NCBI GenBank assembly: GCA_900548905.1
Contig: URMK01000049.1
Coordinates: 1-52,599 of the forward strand
Source of the DNA: an uncultured Lachnospiraceae bacterium
GTDB lineage: Bacteria; Bacillota; Clostridia; Lachnospirales; Lachnospiraceae
DNA: 52,599 nucleotides
Direction of reading: 5' to 3'
Every line of letters starts with the position of its first letter. Within the stretch, counting starts at the first letter, position 1. The notes under the pieces are model-generated. The model was not told the origin of the DNA, searched no databases, and was given only the letters and a program-made list of their open reading frames with translations. Made by a program: the position numbers and the translations under genes. This document shows, piece by piece, positions 43,115-51,725 of the stretch.

Positions 43115-43669
43115 ATGAAAGAACTGAAAAACACCAAAACAGAAGAAAACCTGAAAGCCGCTCTCGCAGGGGAATCCCTGGCCCGTTCCAAATACGCCTT
43201 TTATGAGGAAGCTGCCAGAAAGGAAGGGCTTTATCGCGTGGCCGATCTCTACAAACAGATGATACGCAATGAAACCTACCATGCTAAAATATGGTACACC
43301 CTGCTCAACGGCCCTCTGTCGGACTCCTCCGGCAATCTCATGGAGTCCGCCTCCGGCGAAAATGCAGAATGGCGCAGTATGTATCCCGGCTTTGCCGACA
43401 TGGCAAGGGAAGAGGGCTTTGAAGAGATCGCCGAAATGTTTGAGAAGGTAGCCGCCATAGAAAAAAATCATGAGGAAGCCTTTTTACGGGCGCTGATCCA
43501 GCTGAAAAGCCAGCCGGCAGCGGCTGAAGAACAGGAATCCGTACAGCCGGCGCCGCCCAAACCCGGCTACCGCTGTATGTTCTGCGGAGCGATGCGGCAG
43601 GAACCTATGGATGTGTGCGACGTGTGCGAAGCCATCGGATCCTTTGAACCGATTCCGGAAGAAACGTAA
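43115..43669 (+). CDS. Rubrerythrin-family protein
   Basis: Protein of 184 aa. The ferritin-like domain (about 1-130) has two di-iron half-sites (NETYHAKIW and EKNHEEAFL, each E-x-x-H, with upstream Glu residues). A Pro/Gln linker precedes a C-terminal rubredoxin-like knuckle (CMFCG...CDVCEA, two C-x-x-C pairs). Rubrerythrins reduce hydrogen peroxide in anaerobes. It lies 17 bases after cheB on the same strand, so it is probably part of the chemotaxis transcript, an unexpected pairing. The gene ends just before a strong bidirectional terminator. Confidence 0.9.
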   Translation: MKELKNTKTEENLKAALAGESLARSKYAFYEEAARKEGLYRVADLYKQMIRNETYHAKIWYTLLNGPLSDSSGNLMESASGENAEWRSMYPGFADMAREEGFEEIAEMFEKVAAIEKNHEEAFLRALIQLKSQPAAAEEQESVQPAPPKPGYRCMFCGAMRQEPMDVCDVCEAIGSFEPIPEET

Positions 43670-43692
43670 TTATTTTATCCCTATAATGATAT

Positions 43693-43748
43693 CCAGGAAA
43701 AGAAAAGAGAACCGGACATGCCGCTGTCCGGTTCTCTTCTTTTCCTGG
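43693..43748. terminator. Strong bidirectional intrinsic terminator
   Basis: CCAGGAAAAG...AACCGGACA (43693-43718) pairs with TGTCCGGTT...CTTTTCCTGG (43725-43748) along about 24 bp, with one two-base bulge and a six-base loop. The A/T-rich lower stem gives a T-rich 3' side on both strands. It separates the chemotaxis-rubrerythrin operon from the convergent late flagellar operon. Confidence 0.9.
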
Positions 43749-43802
43749 AAGGCTTTGCTTCCTATCCCAAAGTTCTCCTGTTATTTATTAAAGTCTGTTC
43801 CG

Positions 43803-45839
43803 TCAGACACCGTTTCCCGACACCGCCGCCGGTGCCGCCTGGCTGCCGATTCCATATACGGAAAAGTGTCTGACCTCTGATACCATTCGTTCCTTCCCGG
43901 CATCATAATAAGAACTCTTAATCCAATCCAGCGTGTTATCCGCCCCCACATATACCAGATACAGCTTCCTGGCATCCTCCGCGGAGGGCTTGCTGTAAGG
44001 GATCATCAACTGTACCGTCCCTTCTTCAAAGGAGACGCTGCGCACAGTTTCTTTTCCCCCGTCCTTTTCCACGATCTGGATATCATACACCGGCCTGTCC
44101 GCTATATACTGTGCGGCAAGAGGAAAGGCGGGGCCTATGGTAAACGGACGCACCCGTATGGTCACATCCCCCCTGGTTTCCCGGTACAGCTCCCTCACCG
44201 CACGCCAGTCCATAGCTATCTGTACCATCCTGCCCTCCATGGCGATATCCTGTTTTTCTTCTGTCATCTGTTCCAGCATATCATGGGTGAGTACGGCTTC
44301 CATTATGTTTTCCGTCTCGTCAACCGGGATCGTTCTCACCTCTTTGTCTGCGGAAACATCTTCCGCCGGCTGTCCTTCCCCGTCTCCGCCGTCCGCATCC
44401 TCCTCTTCAGATGCAGAGGCTGCAGAAGCTCCTGCAGTCCCCTGAAGGACAAGCCTGCTCCCATTCCCGCCCTCCAGGGCCAGGGTCCCGCTTCCTGACA
44501 GCTCCAAATCCGCATCCTTGTTCAGTACGATCCGATCCGTTGCCCCGCCGTCGTCTCCGCCGAACCGGTTTTCCCCTTCCAGGATCAGTTCTACCGAAGC
44601 GCCCTCCCCAAGGGTCAGCGCGCTTTTTCCTTCCTCCGGGTTAAGAAGCGCCTCCTTCAGCGTACAGGTCAGCGATAGTCCTGCCTCTACGTCTATGGAC
44701 GCGGTGCTTTCTTCCCCTTCCCCGAAAATGGTATAGCTGCCAAAGCCGCTGTCATCCGGAAAAAGCATCCCGCTTTGTTCATACCCTTCCTTTGTGAAGC
44801 GGATGTTCCCATTCACCAGGTAAATGTCACGGATATCACGGGAAACCACCGGATTTCCGGTAATACCCGCCTCATCCGCCAGTTGTTCCCCATAATCGTA
44901 TATCTGCCCCTTATTGTCAAATGTCCCCGCTGTCTTCACTGTCCCGTAGACATAGAGGTCTCCCTTGTTCACGCATTTGATATCTGCCGGGATTTCCAGG
45001 GAACTTTCCGGAGGGATGGTAAACGTCTGTCCCGAAGCGATTTCCAGCGGATAAGACAGAATTACCGACCCGTAAACCACACCGCTTTTTTCCGTAAAAA
45101 GGATTCCTTCCTCATAGGAACTGCTGCCGATAACCTCCGCAGCAGAAAGGATTCCGTTCCCGGAAAGGGTAATGCCTGCCGTCCCGTTTCCTTCCTGCGG
45201 GCAGCCCAAATCCGCAGCTCCGGCACCCCCATAAGCACTGACTCTGCCTCCTTCCAGCCGGATCCTGCCGCCGGATCCCTGGAAGCCGTTACCGATGCCC
45301 GCCGCCTTTGCGCCGCCGGTAGCCGTAACCGTGCCGCCTGTAATTTTTATTTCACCAAAGGCTTTGTCCTTTTCACTGCCGATTCCGGCAGCCTGGCTAC
45401 CCCCGAACACGGTAAGGCTGTCCTTCTTTCCGCCGGAGATTTCCGCACTAGTGCCCTCCGGCACCAGGATGCCGGGATATTTGGCCCCGCTTTTCAGGTA
45501 ATTGGTCCCGCTCAGCTTTATGACGGCTGTCTCGCTTCCCGTGTCCAGTGCACAGCCGCTCACCCTGATATCCACATTTTTCAGTGTAATCCTGGCATCC
45601 GTCCCGCTTTTTACCTGTATCCGGTCCTTCCTGCTCTCTCCCGAGACGGTAAGCGCCGTATCCGTCAATATGACAAGGGTATTTTCCTCATAACGGTAAT
45701 CCTTGCCGTAGGTGCCTCCGCTCACTTCCAGATCTCTGGAGGAACGGTTCTGCGCCAGTACGGACAGATTTCCCAAAAGGAAAACGCCTGCAAGCAGCAT
45801 CGCTATCCCTGTAAAAATAGTAAATTTCTTCTGTATCAT
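43803..45839 (-). CDS. Secreted beta-helix-like protein, Cthe_2159/PF14262-like carbohydrate-binding
   Basis: Protein of 678 aa with an N-terminal signal or anchor segment (about 8-29, ending SVLA-Q). The body has repeated Gly/Ser/Thr strands such as LTVFGGSQAAGIGSEKDKAF, IKITGGTVTATGGAKAAGIG and RIRLEGGRVSAYGGAGAADL, typical of right-handed beta-helix proteins. The Cthe_2159-like family that these repeats recall binds acidic sugars or cellulose. A Glu/Asp/Gly-rich linker (about 475-500) precedes a C-terminal globular domain. The ATG at 45839 overlaps the csrA stop (ATGA), so it is co-translated with csrA at the end of the flagellar operon. Its role in or near the flagellum or in surface attachment is unknown. 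Confidence 0.65.
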   Translation of the reverse strand: MIQKKFTIFTGIAMLLAGVFLLGNLSVLAQNRSSRDLEVSGGTYGKDYRYEENTLVILTDTALTVSGESRKDRIQVKSGTDARITLKNVDIRVSGCALDTGSETAVIKLSGTNYLKSGAKYPGILVPEGTSAEISGGKKDSLTVFGGSQAAGIGSEKDKAFGEIKITGGTVTATGGAKAAGIGNGFQGSGGRIRLEGGRVSAYGGAGAADLGCPQEGNGTAGITLSGNGILSAAEVIGSSSYEEGILFTEKSGVVYGSVILSYPLEIASGQTFTIPPESSLEIPADIKCVNKGDLYVYGTVKTAGTFDNKGQIYDYGEQLADEAGITGNPVVSRDIRDIYLVNGNIRFTKEGYEQSGMLFPDDSGFGSYTIFGEGEESTASIDVEAGLSLTCTLKEALLNPEEGKSALTLGEGASVELILEGENRFGGDDGGATDRIVLNKDADLELSGSGTLALEGGNGSRLVLQGTAGASAASASEEEDADGGDGEGQPAEDVSADKEVRTIPVDETENIMEAVLTHDMLEQMTEEKQDIAMEGRMVQIAMDWRAVRELYRETRGDVTIRVRPFTIGPAFPLAAQYIADRPVYDIQIVEKDGGKETVRSVSFEEGTVQLMIPYSKPSAEDARKLYLVYVGADNTLDWIKSSYYDAGKERMVSEVRHFSVYGIGSQAAPAAVSGNGV

Positions 45840-46081
45840 TTATCTTGTTTTTCCTTCTGCTTCTGCAGCATACCTGTAAGCGCCTTTACCGACCGGGGAT
45901 CCGCCTGGGCGGCCTCCCGGTTTGCCCGCGCCGCCTCCGCCAGTTCGGAACGCAGGATATTGATTTCCCGCGGCGCGTCAATTGCCAGGTTCACATAGTC
46001 CTGTCCGATATCCGTTATGGTCACTGTAATATCCGCACCTATCCGGATGGCTTCTTCCTTTTTTCTGCGAAGTACCAGCAT
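45836..46081 (-). CDS. csrA: Carbon storage/translational regulator CsrA
   Basis: RNA-binding regulator of 81 aa. It starts MLVLRRKKEEAIRIG, matching the first strand of CsrA. The long helical tail of about 25 residues (KALTGMLQKQKEKQDK) exceeds that of E. coli CsrA (61 aa). In Bacillus, CsrA represses flagellin translation and is held inactive by FliW, whose gene is immediately upstream. The ATG at 46081 has AAAGGAGG upstream and overlaps no other gene at its start; its stop overlaps the next gene by four bases. Confidence 0.95.
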   Translation of the reverse strand: MLVLRRKKEEAIRIGADITVTITDIGQDYVNLAIDAPREINILRSELAEAARANREAAQADPRSVKALTGMLQKQKEKQDK

Positions 46082-46082
46082 A

Positions 46083-46526
46083 TCAGGCCTCCTTTCCTGC
46101 AAATTCCGAAAGGGAATGCCGGAATCCGTAAGTATTGTTTTCCAGGATCACCTGTACAGCCCTTCTGGTAACCGTATTCACCACCACAGGGCATTTCAGG
46201 TTTACCGTACTTTCCTCCGGCGTATCCCGGAGCACACAGATGACATAATAAGAAAGGTTTTCTTCCTTTGCCGTACCCAGTTTGCGGTAATCCACCTTGC
46301 CAAGCTTGGGTTCATACGCAGGATACAAACGGAAAGGATTCATAATGAGAAATGAGATATCCCTGTCCGAAATGCTCTGCAGACAGAGAACCGCATCCTC
46401 CTCCCCTTCAAAGGGAACAGGAAGAAAGTCTTTCTGGCTTTCAAAACCAAAAAGACCCTCCTCAAACCGGATGAGTTCCTTCTTATCGAACTCTATCCTG
46501 CCAAAATACATGGTATCAGCCTTCAT
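46083..46526 (-). CDS. fliW: Flagellar assembly factor FliW
   Basis: Protein of 147 aa with the conserved RFEEGLFGFESQKDFLPVPF block and a C-terminal INLKCP-like strand (TVNLKCPVVVNTVTRRAVQV). FliW binds flagellin and antagonises CsrA, linking hook completion to flagellin synthesis. It lies one base upstream of csrA, the usual arrangement. ATG at 46526. Confidence 0.95.
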   Translation of the reverse strand: MKADTMYFGRIEFDKKELIRFEEGLFGFESQKDFLPVPFEGEEDAVLCLQSISDRDISFLIMNPFRLYPAYEPKLGKVDYRKLGTAKEENLSYYVICVLRDTPEESTVNLKCPVVVNTVTRRAVQVILENNTYGFRHSLSEFAGKEA

Positions 46527-46557
46527 ACGTTCCGCTCCGTTTTCTGATAATTCATCC

Positions 46558-47175
46558 TTATGCTTTCACATCAATATATTCCCCGTTAAAATGCTCCGCC
46601 ACACTGGGGGGCACATAGATCGGCTTACCCACATACTGAATGATCACATCCGGATATTGTTCTATGGAAAGTTCAATATTTCCCGGTATAAATTCCACCT
46701 GGCCCTTATCCACCTTCAAATCAAAATTCAGCTTATCCATCTCATATTCGATGGTAAGAGAAGGGGGTACACTGGAAAGCTGCGCCTGGGCAGTTGGAAG
46801 AAAGGTCATTCCAAACTCCCCCGTAGGCTGTGCCGTCCTTTGTTCCAGAATCTGATTCAGCATCTCATTTCCCTGCCCTATCTGTGCTTTCAGCATCAGT
46901 TTTCCTTCCGCCGCATACTGGGCCGTAGCCTGGTAAGAAGCCATCTGTCCCTTCTGTGCCGCCTGCCTGATACTGGTGGCCGTAGTAGGCAGGATGGAAT
47001 TCCTGGCCTCAAAAGAATCGATATTCACCTTTACCGGGCGGCTTTTGATATGCATGCCTCCCTTGTCCCGGCTGATTTCAACCTCCGCCGTCCCGTTCCT
47101 TCGTTCCAGCCTTGCATTCTCCACCTTCAGCTCATAGCTGATGGGTACCGTTTTGATCTGTAAAAGCTGTTCCAT
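46558..47175 (-). CDS. DUF6470 family protein
   Basis: Protein of 205 aa with no signal peptide. It opens with LQIKTVPISYELKVENARLE and has KVNIDSFEARNSILPTTATS in the middle, matching the DUF6470 proteins found between flgL and fliW in many Gram-positive flagellar clusters. The function is unknown. It is predicted to be cytoplasmic and beta-rich. It ends about 30 bases before fliW and begins about 25 after flgL. Confidence 0.8.
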   Translation of the reverse strand: MEQLLQIKTVPISYELKVENARLERRNGTAEVEISRDKGGMHIKSRPVKVNIDSFEARNSILPTTATSIRQAAQKGQMASYQATAQYAAEGKLMLKAQIGQGNEMLNQILEQRTAQPTGEFGMTFLPTAQAQLSSVPPSLTIEYEMDKLNFDLKVDKGQVEFIPGNIELSIEQYPDVIIQYVGKPIYVPPSVAEHFNGEYIDVKA

Positions 47176-47199
47176 GCCGCAATGCCTCCTTACACCTGA

Positions 47200-48186
47200 C
47201 TAGCTTATAAAATCCAGTAATGATGCCGAAATGATGTTCGTGCCTACTTTAAGCGCTGTCGTGTAGGTATAATTCGCCCAGGAATAATTCATCAGCGCCT
47301 CCGCCGGATCCACATTTACAATACTGTCAATCTGGGTGGACAAAGCCAGATCCAAATCGGTCAGCCTGGTCTGGGTGGACTCCAGAAGTGTGGTTTTGGT
47401 TCCCAGCTTGGTAGTCACGTCCGTCAGCGCGGTAGCCCCTTCCCGGAAATCGGTCCAAAGGGCGGAATAGGCGTCCTTGTCAAAGGTATCCGCTTCCAGA
47501 AGATCCGCCATCTTCCCAATTGTGGTTATCAGGTTTTTATCGCCGTAACCAATCACATTGATTCCGGGCAGCGAGGTATCAAAGGCGCTGGAGGGCACCA
47601 CTTCTCCTGCCTCAAAGCTGAGACCGAAGCCAATATCCACAAAAGTGCTTTCTTTGGATAATTCCTTCAGTTTGGCCTGATCCGCCGGATCCGCGGAATT
47701 GACATCAATCCCCTGGTAGGTGAGAGTTCCGTCCTCCTTTAGTTCAAAAGGAACCTTCATCCCCATCGCCCCGCCAAATACAAATTCCTCCCCATACTGG
47801 GCGTTCAGACTGCTGACCATGGAATTCTGGAGTTCGCGCATGGCGGTGGCATAGGTTTTACGGATGCTCTGCTCCATATTTGTCCCGCTCATGGCACTGA
47901 CCGAATAATCGCGGTCGATGGTCTGGCATATCTTATTCATCTGCATGACTGCATCTTCCTGGGCATCCTGACGGGACTGAACCTCTTTTATCGTGGAAAG
48001 GTAAGACTTGTTCCTCACATACTTGCGTTCCAGGGAAGAAGCCGACAAGGCTCCGCTGGGATCCTCCGACGCTTTGGTAAACCGGCGCCCGGTAAGTACC
48101 GCATTACGGGAATCCGACAGGCCGCCGATACTCTTGCTTAAACTATTCTGGTAATTTCTCATCAGCATATTTGTAGTTATGCGCAT
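47200..48186 (-). CDS. flgL: Hook-filament junction protein FlgL (HAP3)
   Basis: Protein of 328 aa with flagellin-like N- and C-terminal coiled-coil segments (MRITTNMLMRNYQNSLSKSI at the start, TTALKVGTNIISASLLDFIS at the end). It is exported and forms the second hook-filament junction ring. It follows flgK after 16 bases. Confidence 0.95.
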   Translation of the reverse strand: MRITTNMLMRNYQNSLSKSIGGLSDSRNAVLTGRRFTKASEDPSGALSASSLERKYVRNKSYLSTIKEVQSRQDAQEDAVMQMNKICQTIDRDYSVSAMSGTNMEQSIRKTYATAMRELQNSMVSSLNAQYGEEFVFGGAMGMKVPFELKEDGTLTYQGIDVNSADPADQAKLKELSKESTFVDIGFGLSFEAGEVVPSSAFDTSLPGINVIGYGDKNLITTIGKMADLLEADTFDKDAYSALWTDFREGATALTDVTTKLGTKTTLLESTQTRLTDLDLALSTQIDSIVNVDPAEALMNYSWANYTYTTALKVGTNIISASLLDFIS

Positions 48187-48202
48187 CTGTCAATACCTCC
48201 TG

Positions 48203-49753
48203 TTATCTTCCTACCATACCTGTATCGTTAATCAGTTTGTCAAGCGCTTCATCCATAACCGTCATCAGCCTGGCCGCCGCACCGTAGGACTGCTGATAGC
48301 GCATAAGGTTCATCACCTCTTCGTCCAGGTTTACGCCCATGACGGAATCCCTGGCATCCGCCGCGTTGGCAAGCACCGTGGTATGGTTGTTTAGGATTGC
48401 CTGGGTGGACTTTTTTTCAATTCCCTGCTCCGCCTGGATATTGGCATATGCGGCGGGCATCGTTCCTTTAAACACCTCAATGTCATTGCCCCCGGCATCC
48501 TTAGACATAAAAGATATCGTATCCGTAGAAAGCAGGGCCTTCATCAACAGTATATTATCCGGATCCGTGTTACCTTCCACATCAGCATGCTCGGAAGCGA
48601 TTAGTTTGACTGTCCCGTTCATCCAGCCATCGGATATTTTGATGTTGGAAGCGGTAATCGTGCCTCCGCCAGTCGCCTCAAACAGGTTTCCTGCACCGGC
48701 TACGCCGGCATACTGGCTATTTAGTTCATTCATCTTTGTGGCGAGGGTATTCACAAAGGAATCGAACAGTTTCTCATAATAACCGATTCCCTTTACCGTA
48801 GACGCAGGATCATCAAAAACGCCTTCCTTATTCAACATATCCAGGTTGCCTTTGAGAATGCCCGACGGCAGCTTATCCGTCAGATCCAGAGTCGTCTTCC
48901 CATCAATCCCGGTATATTCAAGCTTTCCTTTCCCAGCCGCGGTGGAATAGGAGAATTCCCCCTTTTTCCCATCCTTTATCAAATAGATATCTTTTCCGCC
49001 ATTCGTAACTCCTCTGAGCTTGATGCTCAGGGTTTCCACGTTAAAGCCTCCTCCCACATTCTCCGTCCCGTATACCACATCGATAGGCAGATACGTGGCA
49101 AGGTCGTCAAGCAGGGTGTTACGCTGATCCTTCAGTTCCAGCGCCGGATTCCCCTGTACCTGGCTGGCCTTGATGGAATCATTCAGCTTCTGGATGGAGG
49201 AAAGGATCTGGTTTACTTCCGGAACCACGGTTGTGCTCATCTTGGTTTCCAGTTCCGTGCGTACCTTTTTCAAATCCGTGGCATTCTGATGGATATAGGA
49301 CAAAAGCACTTCAAAGGAAGAACGGACCAGATTGTCGTTGCCGTTCTGTCCCACCTTGGTGGAAAGAACCTGGAGCTGATCCACCACGTCGTCCAGGGCA
49401 TCTTGAATGGTGGAAACATCCACATTGTCAAAGACATCCCCAATCCCTTTGAGAATCTCGTTTTTCGCATCTTCCGTACCTACCTTGGTCAGCTGGTTCC
49501 GGTACTGGATATCCAGAAAGGGATCCCGTATCTGGCTGACTCCCGTCACCATAACACCCTGTCCTACCTTCGCCCCGTAGACCATGTTGAAATAGCTGGC
49601 CCCGCTGGGACTGATGCTGGACTGATCCAGCCGCTGTCTTGTATAGCCGCTTGTATTGATATTGGTAATGTTCTGTCCTGTCACATCCAGGGCCTTCTGA
49701 CTGGCGTTCAGTCCCAGAAGAGCCATGCTCAGGCCTGAAAAGGTTGACCGCAT
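48203..49753 (-). CDS. flgK: Hook-associated protein FlgK (HAP1)
   Basis: Protein of 516 aa. The conserved N-terminus reads GLNASQKALDVTGQNITNIN and the C-terminus LMRYQQSYGAAARLMTVMDE. FlgK forms the first junction ring between hook and filament and is exported with chaperone FlgN, whose gene precedes it. A normal length for Gram-positive FlgK. Confidence 0.96.
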   Translation of the reverse strand: MRSTFSGLSMALLGLNASQKALDVTGQNITNINTSGYTRQRLDQSSISPSGASYFNMVYGAKVGQGVMVTGVSQIRDPFLDIQYRNQLTKVGTEDAKNEILKGIGDVFDNVDVSTIQDALDDVVDQLQVLSTKVGQNGNDNLVRSSFEVLLSYIHQNATDLKKVRTELETKMSTTVVPEVNQILSSIQKLNDSIKASQVQGNPALELKDQRNTLLDDLATYLPIDVVYGTENVGGGFNVETLSIKLRGVTNGGKDIYLIKDGKKGEFSYSTAAGKGKLEYTGIDGKTTLDLTDKLPSGILKGNLDMLNKEGVFDDPASTVKGIGYYEKLFDSFVNTLATKMNELNSQYAGVAGAGNLFEATGGGTITASNIKISDGWMNGTVKLIASEHADVEGNTDPDNILLMKALLSTDTISFMSKDAGGNDIEVFKGTMPAAYANIQAEQGIEKKSTQAILNNHTTVLANAADARDSVMGVNLDEEVMNLMRYQQSYGAAARLMTVMDEALDKLINDTGMVGR

Positions 49754-49768
49754 AGTATAGTTCCTCCT

Positions 49769-50212
49769 TTATGCCTTCCGGCTTGTAAAGTGTCTTTCTT
49801 TTTCCTGCTGTGTCCCTTCAGGGGAATACGGGCCGTTCTTCCCTGTCAGATTCTCCACCACACGCAGATTGGTCTTAATCACCATATTGGTGTCTTCATT
49901 CACTTTCCGGAACATCCGGAAATTTTCCGTCATCCGTTCAAAGGAAGGCTCCAGCTGGCCCCTCTCCTCCCCCGGCAGGAATTCCAGAATCTGACGGAAG
50001 CTTTTGTCCGACCAGCCTTTTTGGGCCAGCCAGGCTTCCCGTTTCTGATCCAGCCCGCGTATCTGCAGTACCGCGGCCTGTTCTCTTTTCATACATTCTT
50101 CCAGATCCACCACATTATAATTGGCAGCGGCCGAAAGCTTGCGTTCTTCTATGGGAATCAATCCCTCCAGCACATCGTCCAGTTCCAGAATTATTTCCTT
50201 AAGTTCCATCAT
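49769..50212 (-). CDS. flgN: Flagellar export chaperone FlgN
   Basis: Helical protein of 147 aa of the FlgN type, encoded directly before flgK, its client. The region ERMTENFRMFRKVNEDTNMV and the amphipathic N-terminus are typical. It overlaps flgM by 14 bases. Two adjacent ATG codons are possible starts (50212 and 50209). Confidence 0.87.
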   Translation of the reverse strand: MMELKEIILELDDVLEGLIPIEERKLSAAANYNVVDLEECMKREQAAVLQIRGLDQKREAWLAQKGWSDKSFRQILEFLPGEERGQLEPSFERMTENFRMFRKVNEDTNMVIKTNLRVVENLTGKNGPYSPEGTQQEKERHFTSRKA

Positions 50213-50534
50213 CCGCCATCTCTCCTTTGCCTGTAAGCATCACTCTCTCAGCAATCGCCGCGGCGTCAATCCCGTAGTCCCCTGCCTGTATCCGTTCTTT
50301 CAGTGATACAAGCCTTTCCCCGGATACTTCCTGACGTATCTGCGCGGAAAGCTTTGCCGAAAGCGTTCTTGCTAATTCGGTCTCCTCCAGAGCAGACTCC
50401 GCTGCCGGGCTGATTTTTATTTCATCAAAGTTTTTTTCTTTTTTCATTTCCGGCAAGGTATCTTCCCTCTTAACAGATTGTGAAGCGGCGTTTTGACGGT
50501 ATATAGTAAGAATATTATCCATTGATATCTTCAT
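50199..50534 (-). CDS. flgM: Anti-sigma-28 factor FlgM
   Basis: Protein of 111 aa. The C-terminal region (FDEIKISPAAESALEETELA, then VSLKERIQAGDYGIDAAAIA) matches the sigma-28-binding part of FlgM. The protein holds sigma-28 inactive until it is exported through the completed hook. The ATG at 50534 was chosen because AAAGGAG lies eight bases upstream; the GTG at 50543 and ATG at 50540 are too close to that site. First gene of the late operon. Confidence 0.93.
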   Translation of the reverse strand: MKISMDNILTIYRQNAASQSVKREDTLPEMKKEKNFDEIKISPAAESALEETELARTLSAKLSAQIRQEVSGERLVSLKERIQAGDYGIDAAAIAERVMLTGKGEMADDGT

Positions 50535-50556
50535 ATCCATCACTCCTTTGCTTTAC

Positions 50557-50583
50557 ATATCGTCATATTCCGTTAAATGTTAA
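50557..50583 (-). promoter_or_regulatory. Sigma-28-like promoter of flgM
   Basis: On the minus strand TTAA (50580-50583), 15 bp, then GACGATAT (50557-50564). The -10 differs from GCCGATAT at one base. It overlaps the stop codon of the upstream gene. Sigma-28 control of its own anti-sigma factor is common in other bacteria. Confidence 0.5.
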
Positions 50584-51725
50584 GATATCTTTTCCGTTTT
50601 TCTTTTATTTCCCAGTTTGGTCTTCAGACAGATAAAAAAGCTGCGCACCAGCCTCCTCAGCCAGCATAAGGGAAGCAAAATACGGTATTTCCCCATCCTG
50701 GGATAAAGAAGAAGCATATATTCCTGTGCAGGGAATATCCATCTCTGTATTTTTTTCCTTTTTTCCCTCTTCTGGACCTTCTTTTTGCTGCGGATCTTCT
50801 GTTTCAGCAGCGGAAGTATCCGCATGGCGGTTTCCACACCCTGTGTCCCCTTGAAAAAGATATATTTTTCAAGTTCCTCATAGAATTCCGTTTCTTCCCC
50901 CACGCCTCCGCCGCCGAACCAGAAATCGGTGAGCATCAGTATTTTACTGGTAAAATTCCACACGCCAAGCCTGCTGAGACGTTTTATAATATATTTCCAG
51001 GAATCCCCCCTGACCACGGCCCGGTAATACAGCCAGATATCCACCATATCCCGCAGATCGAATTCCCTGTCCGTAAACCGCTGGGCCTTGCTGCACATAA
51101 GGAAAATAAACAGGCCCGGTTCTTCCATTTTATGGATATAGTATTTTCCCTCCGCTTTGGGCAGCGACTTCACCGGCATGCGATAGCCGTGTGACAGCCT
51201 GCGGTTTCCGAACTGCAGCTTTTCATAGAACACGATCCGCAGGCCGGCTCTGGTATACAGGTAAACCCCCGGCTGCGGGTTTTCTTCCGGGATAAAGTCC
51301 AGCCGGTACATCATCAAATCCACCTTATCCCGCTGTCTGCCTTCTACCCAGAATTCGGCCCTGTCCGTAAGACGCATCTCCGGCATGGGATAAAAAGCAG
51401 GGTAAATGGCATTTTCCAAAGCCATGATGTGAAGCCCGTTCTGTTCACAGTCCCAGAGGATCGCTTCCACCAGGTTTCTGTACTGCTCCTCCAGAATGAC
51501 TGCTTTCCGGTATCTGCCAGCGAACTGCCTCGTCCATTCCCGGGGAAGGGAGGGGCGTATTCCCAGTGCCGCATAATATACCATGTTGGAGATGTGGTGG
51601 AAATCAGCCGTCTTATAAAACAGCTCCCAGTTGAGGCCCACATCGTTGGAGGGTAGTTTCTGTTGGTTAATAACTGCCTTTAAGCAGTCGATCAGTTTTT
51701 CTGCTTCCGGATAATTGCCTTTCAT
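50580..51725 (-). CDS. Degenerate NTP_transf_5-like nucleotidyltransferase
   Basis: Protein of 381 aa that resembles the uncharacterised nucleotidyltransferase family PF14907 (NTP_transf_5) in layout: helical N-terminus, the LENAIYPAFYPMPEMRLTDR region, and the DFIPEENPQPGVYLYTRAG strands. Family members normally carry a KG...R...D-x-D active-site pattern. Here the leading Lys-Gly is missing (ALENAIYP), and the place of the double Asp reads DRAEFW, so catalysis is doubtful. The C-terminal 60 residues are strongly basic (KIRSKKKVQKREKRKKIQR). It overlaps the FtsE-like gene by 59 bases. The start at 51725 has only a weak GAGAG upstream; the alternative is 51797. Confidence 0.6.
   Translation of the reverse strand: MKGNYPEAEKLIDCLKAVINQQKLPSNDVGLNWELFYKTADFHHISNMVYYAALGIRPSLPREWTRQFAGRYRKAVILEEQYRNLVEAILWDCEQNGLHIMALENAIYPAFYPMPEMRLTDRAEFWVEGRQRDKVDLMMYRLDFIPEENPQPGVYLYTRAGLRIVFYEKLQFGNRRLSHGYRMPVKSLPKAEGKYYIHKMEEPGLFIFLMCSKAQRFTDREFDLRDMVDIWLYYRAVVRGDSWKYIIKRLSRLGVWNFTSKILMLTDFWFGGGGVGEETEFYEELEKYIFFKGTQGVETAMRILPLLKQKIRSKKKVQKREKRKKIQRWIFPAQEYMLLLYPRMGKYRILLPLCWLRRLVRSFFICLKTKLGNKRKTEKIS

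Noticed and set aside
44775..45998. Plus-strand frame of 407 codons opposite the beta-helix gene and csrA
   Set aside because: It runs antisense across two supported genes and lacks motifs and a start signal.
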